From Rhodocyclaceae bacterium (GTDB lineage Bacteria; Pseudomonadota; Gammaproteobacteria; Burkholderiales; Rhodocyclaceae): 64,000 nt of DNA. Positions 1 to 8,534 of the stretch are shown here, piece by piece (the first letter of the stretch is position 1; the number at the start of each line of letters is the position of its first letter). A model generated the notes under the pieces. That model did no database searches and was not told where the DNA came from. It worked only from the letters and a program-made list of their open reading frames with translations. The stretch spans positions 124,001 to 188,000 of the forward strand of contig JAJVIJ010000003.1 of assembly GCA_022072095.1 (NCBI GenBank), read 5' to 3'. A program made the position numbers and the translations under genes.

Positions 1-429
1 CTGGCCGAAATCACCATCGAAATTCCGCCGCTGCGCGACCGGCAGGGAGACAGCGTGCTGCTGGCCAGGGCCTTCCTGCATCGTTTTTCGAAAGAAAACA
101 ACCGGACAGGACTACGCTTTCAGTCCGAAACGATCGCCGCCATCGAGGCCCATCCCTGGCCCGGGAACGTGCGTGAGCTGGAAAACGCGATCAAACGCGG
201 CGTCATCATGGCCGATGGCCCGATGATCCAGCCCCAGGACATCGGCCTATCCGAGCACGCCGAGGAGTCGGGCGCTCTGAACCTCAGACAGGTGCGCGAA
301 CAGGCCGAGCAGCGCGCCGTGGTGCGCGCGCTTGAGCGCGCGGACGGCAATGTTGCCAAAGCGGCGGATCTGCTCGGCATCAGTCGCCCGACACTATACG
401 AGCTGATGACTCGGTTCGGACTGAAGTAG
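1..429 (+). CDS. prsR: PEP-CTERM-type sigma54 response regulator PrsR, C-terminal part
   Basis: The reading frame is open from base 1 and ends at TAG 427-429, so only the last 142 residues are present. The visible part is the end of an AAA+ sigma54-interaction domain (IPPLRDR near the edge, then HPWPGNVRELENAIKR) followed by a linker and a C-terminal Fis-type helix-turn-helix (GNVAKAADLLGISRPTLYELM). Proteins of this architecture activate sigma54 promoters. The assignment to PrsR, the regulator linked to PEP-CTERM/exosortase exopolysaccharide loci, rests mainly on prsT lying 25 bp downstream on the same strand. The receiver domain is outside the window. Confidence 0.85.
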   Translation: MAEITIEIPPLRDRQGDSVLLARAFLHRFSKENNRTGLRFQSETIAAIEAHPWPGNVRELENAIKRGVIMADGPMIQPQDIGLSEHAEESGALNLRQVREQAEQRAVVRALERADGNVAKAADLLGISRPTLYELMTRFGLK

Positions 430-454
430 AACCCTCTTTGAAACGGACCCGCTC

Positions 455-3229
455 ATGATTCGTTCGATCAGCTTGTCGACCCGCTGGGTCGGCATCTTCG
501 TGACCGCACTGGTGGCCGCTGCATGCTCGAAAAACCCGGAACAGCTGCTGGCTTCGGCGGAGAAGCATCTCGCCAGTGAAGACTACAAGGCAGCGATCAT
601 CGAACTCAAGAATGCGCTGTCCGAGCAACCCGAACTTGCGCGTGGCCGCTATATGCTGGGCCGCGCCCTGCTGGCGACGGGCGACAGCCCTTCTGCCGAA
701 AAAGAACTCAGGCTCGCGCTCAAGTATCAATTCCCGGAAGCGCAAGTCATCCCGCCATTGGCGAAAGCCCTCATCGACCAGCAGCAATACGACAAGGTAC
801 TCACCGAATATGGGAACAAGAAGGTGGGCGACCCGGAAGGAGACGCCGAGCTGCTCAGCTCCGTAGGAAGTGCCCACCTGCAAAAGGGGGCTACGGACAA
901 GGCGGAAGCCGCGCTCCAGCAGGCCTTGAAACTGAAACCGGGATACGTTCGCGCCGAACTGGGCATGGCACAACTGTCCGCGGCAAAGGGTGACCTCCAA
1001 GCCGCGCTAGGCATCACCGAGGCCGTCCTCGCGAAGCAGCCACAGGACGTGCCGGCCATGATGTTGCGTGGCGCACTGCTGGTCGCGCAACGCAAGACCA
1101 CCGAGGCGCTGCAACTTTACGAGCGTGCGGCCGCCGTTGCTCCGGAGAACCTGGCGGCGCGCTTTGCGAGCGTTTCATTGCTGATCGGCAGCAACCGCAT
1201 GGACGAAGCCGGCAAGCGCCTGGACGAGCTGCGCCAGCGTGCTCCCAAGCACCCGCAGACCCAGTATCTGAGCGCGCTTGTTGCGCAGCGCAAGGGCGAC
1301 CTTCCCGCCGCCCGGGATGCGATCCTGCAAGTCCTGCGCATCGCGCCAGACCATATTCCCAGCCTGGCTCTGGCCGGCTCAATCGAATACAGCTTGCGAT
1401 CGTTTCCAACAGCCGAGCAATATCTGACAAAAGCCTTGTCGCGCGCTCCCGAGGCCGAATTCGTGCGCCGCCTGCTGGTTGCAACCTATCTGCAAGAAGG
1501 CCGAACCGAGCGTGCCCGCGAAGCCTTTGCCCCTTTCAGGCCGACTGCGGACCGCGATCCGGCGCTGGCGACCCTGGCCGGCGAAATCGCGCTGCAGAGC
1601 CGGGAGTTCGCGGAAGCCGAAACCTGGTTTACCAAGGCAGCAGCGGCCCAACCGAACGACTCCCGTCCAAGAACCCGTCTCGCCCTCACACACCTGAGCA
1701 AGGGCAATATCGACGTGGCGCTGAAGGAACTGGAGGCGATATCGGCCTCCGACCCCAAGCAATACCAATCCGATATCGCTTTGATTCTGAATGAAATCCG
1801 CCGGAAGAACTACGATCGCGCGCTGACCGCGATCGCGCGCCTGGAGTCGAAGCAGCCGAACAACCCGGCCACTTTCAGCATGAAGGGCACTGCCCTCGTC
1901 GGCAAGAAAGATGTCCCCGCGGCACGCCAGGCCTTCGAGCAGGCACTGCGGCTGCAACCGACCTATTTCCCGGCCGCACTCAATCTGGCCTGGCTGGATC
2001 TGGCCGACAACAAGCCGGCGGACGCGAACCGCCGCTTCGAGCGCATGCTCGAAGCGGATCCGAAAAATGTCTTCGCGCTGCTCACGCTCGCCGAGTTCAA
2101 AGCGACTCAAGGCGCCAAGCCGAGTGAAGTCATCGAACTGGTCGCGCGCGCCAAGACTGCCAACCCGCAGGCACCCGAAGCCCATACCGCACTGATCCGG
2201 GCGCATCTCGCCAACCGTGATGCGAAACAAGCCCTGGTGGTGGCTCAGGAAGCGGACCGCATCGTTCCCAACAATCCGGACATCATGAACATGCTCGCCA
2301 GCGCGCAAATGGCTGCCGGCGAACAGAACCAGGCCGTGGCGACGCTAGGCAAACTGGCAGCGAGCCAGCCCGATTCGCCCGAAGCCGCACTCAAGCTCGC
2401 ACGTGCACAAGCCTCGAGCGGTGATCGTGCAGCCGCCATCGTGACCTTCAGCAAGCTGACCGAGCGTTTTCCCAAGTACGTATTGGGCAAGCGCGACCTG
2501 GTGGCCTTGTACCTTGCCCAAAATCAATTCCAGGAGGCTCAGGCCGTCGCTCGGGATATCCAGAAGCAGCCCAATACAAGGCTGATCGGCCTGCAGATCG
2601 AAGCCGATGTGCTGACTGCGCAGCGCAAATGGCCGGAAGCCGTCGCCCGACTCAAGGAGGCTGAGAAGCTCGGCAAGCAGGCCGAGACCACGACCCGCCT
2701 GCTCGCCGCATTGTCCGGGGCGGGGCAAAGCAAGGAGGCCGACCAGGTATTGAATGTTTGGCTCAAGGACAACCCCAAGGACCCGATCGTGCGCAACTAT
2801 GCGGCCGAGCGGGCTTTGGCCGAAAAGCGCTACGCCCAGGCGGTGGATCACTATCGAACCCTGGCGCAGATGCAGCCGAAAAATGCGCTGATGCTGAACA
2901 ACCTCGCCTGGTCGGCGTTCATGGCCAAGGATAGTCGTGCCCTCGAATGGGCCGAAGCGGCGAACAAGATGACGCCCAACTCGCCGGCCATCCTCGATAC
3001 GCTGGCGAACATTCTGCTCGAATCGGGACAGCTGAAGCGTGGCCTGGAATTGATGGAGCAGGCGGTGAAAATCGCGCCAACCAATCCCGCCATCCGTCTG
3101 AACTACGCCAAAGCGCTGATCAAGGTCGGCGACAAGGGCAAGGCGCGCAAGGAACTCGAAACGCTTTCCGTTCTCGGTGATAGATACCCCGGACGAGAGG
3201 AGGTCGCCAGCTTGCTGAAAACGCTGTGA
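455..3229 (+). CDS. prsT: PEP-CTERM system TPR-repeat lipoprotein PrsT
   Basis: A 924-residue protein made almost entirely of tandem tetratricopeptide repeats (alternating motifs such as LGRALLATGD, LNNLAWSAF, AILDTLANILLESGQ). The N-terminus has a positive start, a hydrophobic stretch and Cys24 after AAA, which fits a lipoprotein signal, although the lipobox is weak at position -3. Length and placement after a PrsR-type regulator match the PrsT family found in genomes with exosortase/PEP-CTERM sorting. It probably acts in the periplasm as a scaffold for exopolysaccharide or sorted-protein export; that role is inferred, not demonstrated. The ATG at 455 is the first in frame after the prsR stop. 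No strong ribosome binding site is visible. Confidence 0.88.
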   Translation: MIRSISLSTRWVGIFVTALVAAACSKNPEQLLASAEKHLASEDYKAAIIELKNALSEQPELARGRYMLGRALLATGDSPSAEKELRLALKYQFPEAQVIPPLAKALIDQQQYDKVLTEYGNKKVGDPEGDAELLSSVGSAHLQKGATDKAEAALQQALKLKPGYVRAELGMAQLSAAKGDLQAALGITEAVLAKQPQDVPAMMLRGALLVAQRKTTEALQLYERAAAVAPENLAARFASVSLLIGSNRMDEAGKRLDELRQRAPKHPQTQYLSALVAQRKGDLPAARDAILQVLRIAPDHIPSLALAGSIEYSLRSFPTAEQYLTKALSRAPEAEFVRRLLVATYLQEGRTERAREAFAPFRPTADRDPALATLAGEIALQSREFAEAETWFTKAAAAQPNDSRPRTRLALTHLSKGNIDVALKELEAISASDPKQYQSDIALILNEIRRKNYDRALTAIARLESKQPNNPATFSMKGTALVGKKDVPAARQAFEQALRLQPTYFPAALNLAWLDLADNKPADANRRFERMLEADPKNVFALLTLAEFKATQGAKPSEVIELVARAKTANPQAPEAHTALIRAHLANRDAKQALVVAQEADRIVPNNPDIMNMLASAQMAAGEQNQAVATLGKLAASQPDSPEAALKLARAQASSGDRAAAIVTFSKLTERFPKYVLGKRDLVALYLAQNQFQEAQAVARDIQKQPNTRLIGLQIEADVLTAQRKWPEAVARLKEAEKLGKQAETTTRLLAALSGAGQSKEADQVLNVWLKDNPKDPIVRNYAAERALAEKRYAQAVDHYRTLAQMQPKNALMLNNLAWSAFMAKDSRALEWAEAANKMTPNSPAILDTLANILLESGQLKRGLELMEQAVKIAPTNPAIRLNYAKALIKVGDKGKARKELETLSVLGDRYPGREEVASLLKTL

Positions 3230-3341
3230 GACGGGCGCCTAGCTTCGACCCTGATCTCGCTTCGATCGGCTGGGGGATAGGGACAACCCGATTTCAGATT
3301 TCAGATCAGCCAGAAATGGCGCTATTGATGGAAGGATACGC

Positions 3342-4622
3342 ATGACAACCATCGCCGTCGTCGGTTTGGGATATGTCGGACTGCCGCTCGCGGTAGCGTT
3401 CGGCAAGCAGTTGCGAACGATCGGTTTCGATCTGTCTGAAGAAAAAATTGCGCATTATCGTCGCGCCGAAGACCCCACCGGGGAGGTCAGCGGCGACGAG
3501 CTACGCGCGGCGAAGCACCTGACCGTGACGACCGACCCCGCGCTGCTGGGTGAGGCCGACTTCGTCGTCATCGCCGTGCCAACCCCGGTGGACGCCGCGC
3601 ACCAGCCTGATTTCGGACCGCTGATCGGCGCCAGCGAAACTGTCGGCCGATGCATGCGCCCCGGGACCACGGTGATCTACGAATCCACGGTCTATCCTGG
3701 CGCGACCGAGGAACAATGTATCCCGGTACTGGAGCGTGCGTCCGGACTGGTGTGGCAACGTGACTTTTTCGTCGGCTATTCACCCGAGCGCATCAATCCG
3801 GGCGACAAGGAACGCACCCTGACGAAGATCGTCAAGGTCGTCTCCGGTGACACCCCGGAGACCCTGGAAAAGGTCGCGCGACTGTATGGCAGCATCGTCA
3901 CGGCCGGCGTCTACCGGGCCAGCGGCATCAAGGTCGCCGAGGCGGCGAAAGTGATCGAAAACACGCAGCGGGATCTCAACATCGCGCTGATGAACGAGCT
4001 CGCGATCATATTCGACAAGATCGGCATCGACACGCTGGAGGTACTCAAGGCAGCGGAGACGAAGTGGAATTTTCTGCCCTTCAGGCCGGGTCTGGTGGGC
4101 GGCCACTGCATCGGCGTAGACCCCTATTACCTGACGCACAAGGCGGAGATGCTCGGCTATCACCCCCAGGTGATCCTGGCCGGACGACGCATCAATGACA
4201 ACATGGGCAAATTCATCGCCGAGCAAACGGTGAAACACATGATCCGTGCGGGATCATCGATCAAGGGCGGCAAGGTGATCGTGCTGGGTCTGACCTTCAA
4301 GGAAAACTGTCCGGATCTGCGCAACTCACGCGTCATCGACGTCATTCGCGAACTGGAGGCTTACGGCACCGAAGTGCATGTTCACGATCCGATCGCCGCT
4401 CCCGATGAAGCCTTGCACGAATACGGCGTCACGTTGAAGACATGGGAGCAGTTGCCGCGTGCAGACGCCATCGTCGCCGCGGTGGCTCATCAGGAATTCG
4501 TCGGCCGCCCGGTGGCGGACTATCGTGCCAAACTGAGCCCTCAAGGCGTCTTTTCCGATGTCAAGAGCCAATTCGATGTCGAAGCACTGCGCGCCACCGA
4601 AATCACTGTCTGGCGCCTGTAA
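3342..4622 (+). CDS. tviB: UDP-N-acetylglucosamine/UDP-glucose 6-dehydrogenase, TviB/WbpA type
   Basis: A 426-residue nucleotide-sugar dehydrogenase. The N-terminal Rossmann motif is GLGYVGLPLAVAFG (near residue 8), a central substrate-binding segment follows, and the catalytic-cysteine region reads GGHCIGVDPYYL near residue 255. A C-terminal UDP-binding domain with GLTFKENCPDLRNS is also visible. The family oxidises C6 of UDP-GlcNAc or a related UDP-hexose to the uronic acid with two NAD+. Overall pattern and length are closest to TviB (Vi polysaccharide) rather than Ugd. Lying after prsR-prsT, it likely supplies a uronic-acid precursor for the exopolysaccharide of the PEP-CTERM locus. The exact substrate cannot be read from the sequence. 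Confidence 0.88.
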   Translation: MTTIAVVGLGYVGLPLAVAFGKQLRTIGFDLSEEKIAHYRRAEDPTGEVSGDELRAAKHLTVTTDPALLGEADFVVIAVPTPVDAAHQPDFGPLIGASETVGRCMRPGTTVIYESTVYPGATEEQCIPVLERASGLVWQRDFFVGYSPERINPGDKERTLTKIVKVVSGDTPETLEKVARLYGSIVTAGVYRASGIKVAEAAKVIENTQRDLNIALMNELAIIFDKIGIDTLEVLKAAETKWNFLPFRPGLVGGHCIGVDPYYLTHKAEMLGYHPQVILAGRRINDNMGKFIAEQTVKHMIRAGSSIKGGKVIVLGLTFKENCPDLRNSRVIDVIRELEAYGTEVHVHDPIAAPDEALHEYGVTLKTWEQLPRADAIVAAVAHQEFVGRPVADYRAKLSPQGVFSDVKSQFDVEALRATEITVWRL

Positions 4623-4668
4623 GTCGCGCCGCGCAACGCTCGGGAAGGGTACTCGGTTTGCGCCCAGC

Positions 4669-5556
4669 ATGCCGATTGCCGCAAGCTTGCTTGCGGCATT
4701 TGCCACGGCAATGGGCTGTGGTGCGCGCGCCAGCGATACCCGCGACATGGTCCAGCTCGCGGTCCGCTACGAGCATGGTGAAGGTGTGCCCAAGGACCTG
4801 CCGCTGGCCATCGCGATGTATTGCGAAGCTGCCCGGATGGGCGATGCCGAAGCCTTGTACAACCTCGGCTGGATGTATGCCAACGGCCGCGGTGTCGTAC
4901 GGGACGACCGCTACGCCGCCACATTGTTCTCGATGGCCTCGACCAAGGGGCACCGCGATGCCGACAAGATGCTTCGATACCTGGGTCAGCCCGGTGCCGA
5001 GGGACCGGAATGTATACGCGAGCAGCCGACGTACAGCACGCCTGCCGACAACCCGGACGACGATGATTTCGTCGGACGGATCATCGCCGACAATCCAGAT
5101 AGGCGGCAGCTGGTGGACCTGGTCAATGCGCTGGCGCCCCGCTACAACGTTGACCCGCGTCTGGCGCTTGCCGTGATCGCGACCGAGTCCGGGTTCAATA
5201 TCCGCGCCCGCTCACCGAAAAATGCACAGGGGCTGATGCAGCTGATCCCGGAGACTGCCGAGCGTTTCAACGTCCGCAACGCCTACGACCCGGTCCAGAA
5301 CATCAAGGGTGGCCTGGCCTATCTGCGCTGGCTGCTGGCCTATTTTCGGGGCGATGTGGCGCTGGTTGCGGCCGGCTATAACGCCGGGGAAGGAGCGGTC
5401 GATCGCTTCCGTGGTGTCCCGCCGTTCCGGGAAACGCAGGACTACGTCAGAAAAATACTCGATCGCTTCCGCAAGCACTCTCACCCATTCGACGAATCGG
5501 TCACCGCGCCCACAGCCATGCTGACTGCGAGGCGTGTCGAGGCCAAACCCCGCTGA
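4669..5556 (+). CDS. Sel1-repeat lytic transglycosylase (SLT domain)
   Basis: A secreted murein-cleaving enzyme. With the ATG at 4669 the protein has 295 residues and begins with a plausible signal peptide (MPIAASLLAAFATAMGCGARAS). Two Sel1/TPR-like repeats follow (YEHGEGVPKDLPLAI, LGWMYANGRGVVRDD). The C-terminal half is a goose-type SLT domain with catalytic Glu in ATESGFN, then GLMQLIPETA and AGYNAGEGAV. The frame stays open upstream to an ATG at 4558 inside tviB, but that extension is basic and lacks a signal peptide, so it was not used. GGAAGGG at 4643-4649 is a somewhat distant ribosome binding site. Transglycosylases of this type often accompany envelope-spanning export systems such as polysaccharide secretion. 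Confidence 0.85.
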   Translation: MPIAASLLAAFATAMGCGARASDTRDMVQLAVRYEHGEGVPKDLPLAIAMYCEAARMGDAEALYNLGWMYANGRGVVRDDRYAATLFSMASTKGHRDADKMLRYLGQPGAEGPECIREQPTYSTPADNPDDDDFVGRIIADNPDRRQLVDLVNALAPRYNVDPRLALAVIATESGFNIRARSPKNAQGLMQLIPETAERFNVRNAYDPVQNIKGGLAYLRWLLAYFRGDVALVAAGYNAGEGAVDRFRGVPPFRETQDYVRKILDRFRKHSHPFDESVTAPTAMLTARRVEAKPR

Positions 5557-5577
5557 CGAAAATCCAGTTAGCCATAC

Positions 5578-7131
5578 GTGGCCGGCAGCCCATTCAGTGA
5601 GGTTCGACGCCGGGTGCAGGGTCGGCTACTCGCACTCTTCGTCGCGCTCGCGCTGATAGCGCCCGAGGCGTGGCCTCGGACGCCGACCCGTTCGCTTCCC
5701 CCGGCGCTGGCCCGTTCCCTGACGAGCACCGGACTTGCGCTGGATCGGCTATCCCTCTCGCTCCAGCGGCTGGATGGAGACGGCCTCCGCATCGAACACG
5801 ACGCCGAGGCAGCGCGACCACCGGCATCGGTTCTGAAGCTGCTGACCACCTATGCCGCGCTCGAGTTGCTCGGCCCGGCACGCACCTGGACCTCCGAGGC
5901 CTGGTTTTCCGGCCCCATGCCGAGGGGCGTGCTGAGTTCGCCGTTGATCATCCGTGCCGGCGGCGATCCGGGCCTGGGCCCGACAGAGCTGCGCTCGCTG
6001 CTGCAGATGCTGCGCGCGCGTGGTCTGCGCGAACTGAAAGGCGGGCTGGTTCTGGATCGCTCGGTGTTCGAGCTACCCGAGTTCAATCCCGGCAGCTTCG
6101 ATGGCCAAGCGCTGGCTCCCTACAACAGCGGCCCGGATGCACTGATATACAACGCAAATGTCGTGACAGTGCGGTTGCGACCGGGTCCGCCCTGGCGCGC
6201 GGCGCTCGTCGCCCCTGCACCAATCGGACTCGACATCATCGCCCGCATCGCCCCCAAGGAAGGCACCTGTGACGACTGGCGGTCGGGAATCGAGGCGACG
6301 TTGTTCGAGCGCCCCAACATTCATCGTTTGGTGTTGACCGGGGTCATGGCCAGCGATTGTGGCGAGCGCGACCTGCATCTTTCGCCCCTGTCCGCCCCCG
6401 ACCTGTTCGCCGGCAGCCTGGCGGCGATCTGGTTGGAACTCGGAGGAAGCATCGACAGCCGATCGCCGGTCAAGTGGTCGTCGGGGGAGGCCCCGACTTT
6501 CGGACGGCCAGCGGCGAGCGTGCCATCCCAAACGCTTGCAAGCATCGTGCGCACGATCAACAAGCACTCGAGCAACCCCATGGCGCGCACCCTGTTGCTG
6601 TCGCTCTCGACCAAGCGGCCGGCCCGCATCGAGGATGCCGAGCGCCGGGTCCACACATGGCTGGAGGAACGCGGCCTGTCGACGCCGGAACTCGTCATCG
6701 ACAACGGCTCCGGCCTGTCACGGCATGCACGATGGTCCGCCGCGGGCGCGGTCCGATTGCTCGTCGCGGCCTGGAGCAGCGCGGTCTGGCCTGAACTCGT
6801 ATCCTCGCTCCCGATTCTCGGCGTCGACGGCACGCTTGCCCGCCGCCACAGCGATGCGCCGGGGAGAACGCGCCTGCGCGCCAAGACAGGCAGCCTGGAT
6901 GGCGTCCGCACACTCGCGGGGTACCTGCTGCCCAATAACGGGCCGGGCTATGCCTTCGCCCTGTTCATCGAACACCCGGACAAGGTGGCGACCCGTGCCG
7001 CGCAGGATGCGTTCATCGCATGGCTGCTCGACCTCGCGCCGACATGCGGTAACAATGACCGCACAAGTAGCGGCCAAACCTGTGACCCGGGTACCGACGC
7101 CGGCTCAAGCGGGCTACGGTTCCCGCCGTAA
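5578..7131 (+). CDS. dacB: D-alanyl-D-alanine carboxypeptidase/endopeptidase, PBP4 (DacB) family
   Basis: A 517-residue serine peptidase of the S13 (PBP4) family. The three active-site motifs are visible: SVLK (SxxK) in PPASVLKLLTTYAALE, SSN (SxN) in KHSSNPMARTLLL, and KTG in AKTGSLDGVRTLAGYL. The large insertion between SxxK and SxN is typical of the family. A hydrophobic N-terminus (LLALFVALALIAPEAW) serves as signal peptide. The start is GTG 5578, 21 bp after the transglycosylase stop; GTG 5614 is an alternative. The enzyme trims pentapeptides or cuts DD-crosslinks in the periplasm, and being paired with a lytic transglycosylase suggests a small wall-remodelling unit. Confidence 0.88.
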   Translation: MAGSPFSEVRRRVQGRLLALFVALALIAPEAWPRTPTRSLPPALARSLTSTGLALDRLSLSLQRLDGDGLRIEHDAEAARPPASVLKLLTTYAALELLGPARTWTSEAWFSGPMPRGVLSSPLIIRAGGDPGLGPTELRSLLQMLRARGLRELKGGLVLDRSVFELPEFNPGSFDGQALAPYNSGPDALIYNANVVTVRLRPGPPWRAALVAPAPIGLDIIARIAPKEGTCDDWRSGIEATLFERPNIHRLVLTGVMASDCGERDLHLSPLSAPDLFAGSLAAIWLELGGSIDSRSPVKWSSGEAPTFGRPAASVPSQTLASIVRTINKHSSNPMARTLLLSLSTKRPARIEDAERRVHTWLEERGLSTPELVIDNGSGLSRHARWSAAGAVRLLVAAWSSAVWPELVSSLPILGVDGTLARRHSDAPGRTRLRAKTGSLDGVRTLAGYLLPNNGPGYAFALFIEHPDKVATRAAQDAFIAWLLDLAPTCGNNDRTSSGQTCDPGTDAGSSGLRFPP

Positions 7132-7176
7132 TCGGCTTGTGTTCGATGCCCCAGGTCGTCCCAACCCGATAGCCAC

Positions 7177-7788
7177 GTGTCACCCATGATCCCAGCCCAT
7201 GCCGGCAGTAAGCCGACCAAGGAATCCGCCCTGCGCACCATCGTCAGGATCAACGAGCAGATCAAAGCCGTGATCGGCGATGCCTTCAGGGTGCGCATGA
7301 TGTCATTGAACGCGCTCATCCTGGCCAAACGCGCCGGCCAGAGCGCGGTCGGATTCGGCGTGCTCTCGAATGAGCTGCGCGGCTTTGCCAGCGAGCTCCA
7401 GGGTGCGATGCAAGGATTGCAGGAATCGACCACCGGGCTGCTGCAGGCCGTCACGCTGAATGCCCGTGCCGCGCTCAGCGGACGTATTTTGGAACGACTT
7501 CCCGAACGGGCTCAGCGCAGGGCTGGTGGCATGCTGGCACGCAACCGACATCGACTCGATGACCGGCATGCCGAAGTCGTGCATTGGCGCGGCAGGCTTG
7601 CGAGCATTCTCGAGGAAGTCGTCCGCACGGTGGAGCTTGGCAACGTGCTCGCCCGCTCCACCCGAATCGAAGCCGTCTACGGTGGCGCGCATGCGCCCGC
7701 CCTTACTCAGGTGGCGGTGGAATTCGACGCGGCCATCACCCACATACGGCAAGCGATCGAGCACCTTCGCCACTTGCAAAGGCTATGA
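7177..7788 (+). CDS. Soluble chemoreceptor-tip-like helical protein (MCP signalling hairpin homologue)
   Basis: A 203-residue protein without transmembrane segment, HAMP or ligand-binding domain. Residues 43-68 (SLNALILAKRAGQSAVGF, then GVLSNELR) align by eye with the conserved hairpin tip of methyl-accepting chemotaxis proteins (LNAAIEAARAGE..GRGFAVVA.EVR). A second, more degenerate copy is at residues 156-184 (NVLARSTRIEA, then GGAHAPALTQVAVEF). The usual Glu-rich face is partly lost (IEAA reads ILAK). The start is GTG 7177 or ATG 7186; no good ribosome binding site separates them. It ends 4 bp before the ODP-type protein, so the two are probably cotranslated and may act together. No named family was recognised with certainty. 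Confidence 0.6.
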   Translation: MSPMIPAHAGSKPTKESALRTIVRINEQIKAVIGDAFRVRMMSLNALILAKRAGQSAVGFGVLSNELRGFASELQGAMQGLQESTTGLLQAVTLNARAALSGRILERLPERAQRRAGGMLARNRHRLDDRHAEVVHWRGRLASILEEVVRTVELGNVLARSTRIEAVYGGAHAPALTQVAVEFDAAITHIRQAIEHLRHLQRL

Positions 7789-7792
7789 GCAG

Positions 7793-8530
7793 ATGAAACG
7801 TGCCGAAACCATTTTCGAGCAGGGGGATCACCGCTGGATTGCCGTGACACGCGACCCGGAGCGTCCACATCACCTCATCGACACCAACGAATATCTGATC
7901 GCCAGCGGTGGACATGCCTTGTTGTGCGACCCGGGCGGCCTGGAAATTTTTCCGGCCGTCTTTGCGGCCATCAACGAACAACTCGACCCAAGCGGAATCG
8001 ACGCGCTCTTCGCCTCCCACCAGGATCCGGACATCATCTCCTCGCTGGCACTCTGGCTGGAGTTCAAGCCGGACATGCGCTGTTATACGAGCTGGCTATG
8101 GTGTGGATTCATCCCGCATTTCGGTGGCGACGAGCAAACCTTCGTACCCATTGCGGACGATGGCATGACCATCAAGGTCGGGCCAACCGAACTGCGCGCG
8201 CACCCGGCGCACTACCTGCACTCGTCCGGAAACCTCCACCTGCACGATCCAGAAGCGAAGCTGCTGTTCTCCGGCGACGTCGGCGCGGCGCTGTTACCAA
8301 ACGACGAGTCGGCCCTGTTCGTCACCGATTTCGACCGACATATCCGCCACGCCGAGGGCTTTCACAAGCGCTGGATGGGATCGGAACCTGCCAAACGCGA
8401 CTGGTGCGAACGCACCGCCAAGCTCGGCCTGGACATGCTCTGTCCACAGCATGGCGCCATCTACCAGGGAGCCGATGTCGAACGCTTCATCAACTGGTTT
8501 GCTGAACTCGAGATCGGCCGGGTCGGCTGA
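7793..8530 (+). CDS. ODP-type metallo-beta-lactamase-fold diiron protein (oxygen-binding family)
   Basis: A 245-residue cytosolic protein of the flavodiiron-like metallo-beta-lactamase fold, without flavodoxin or rubredoxin domain. Candidate metal ligands are H76, D78 and D80 (ASHQDPDIIS), H140/H143 (RAHPAHYLHSSG), D162 (LLFSGDVG) and H220 (LCPQHGAIY). Compared with the HxExDH signature of flavodiiron proteins, the first site reads HxDxDI. This fits the ODP family, in which a diiron centre binds O2 and, in Treponema denticola, feeds a chemotaxis kinase. The ATG at 7793 follows the MCP-like gene by 4 bp. Its end is 4 bp from the convergent fnr stop. Oxygen sensing here is inferred from family and neighbours. 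Confidence 0.75.
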   Translation: MKRAETIFEQGDHRWIAVTRDPERPHHLIDTNEYLIASGGHALLCDPGGLEIFPAVFAAINEQLDPSGIDALFASHQDPDIISSLALWLEFKPDMRCYTSWLWCGFIPHFGGDEQTFVPIADDGMTIKVGPTELRAHPAHYLHSSGNLHLHDPEAKLLFSGDVGAALLPNDESALFVTDFDRHIRHAEGFHKRWMGSEPAKRDWCERTAKLGLDMLCPQHGAIYQGADVERFINWFAELEIGRVG

Positions 8531-8534
8531 GCCG

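Noticed and set aside
3230-3341. Sigma54 promoter upstream of tviB
   Set aside because: TGGCGC is present, but the matching GC element at -12 is missing.
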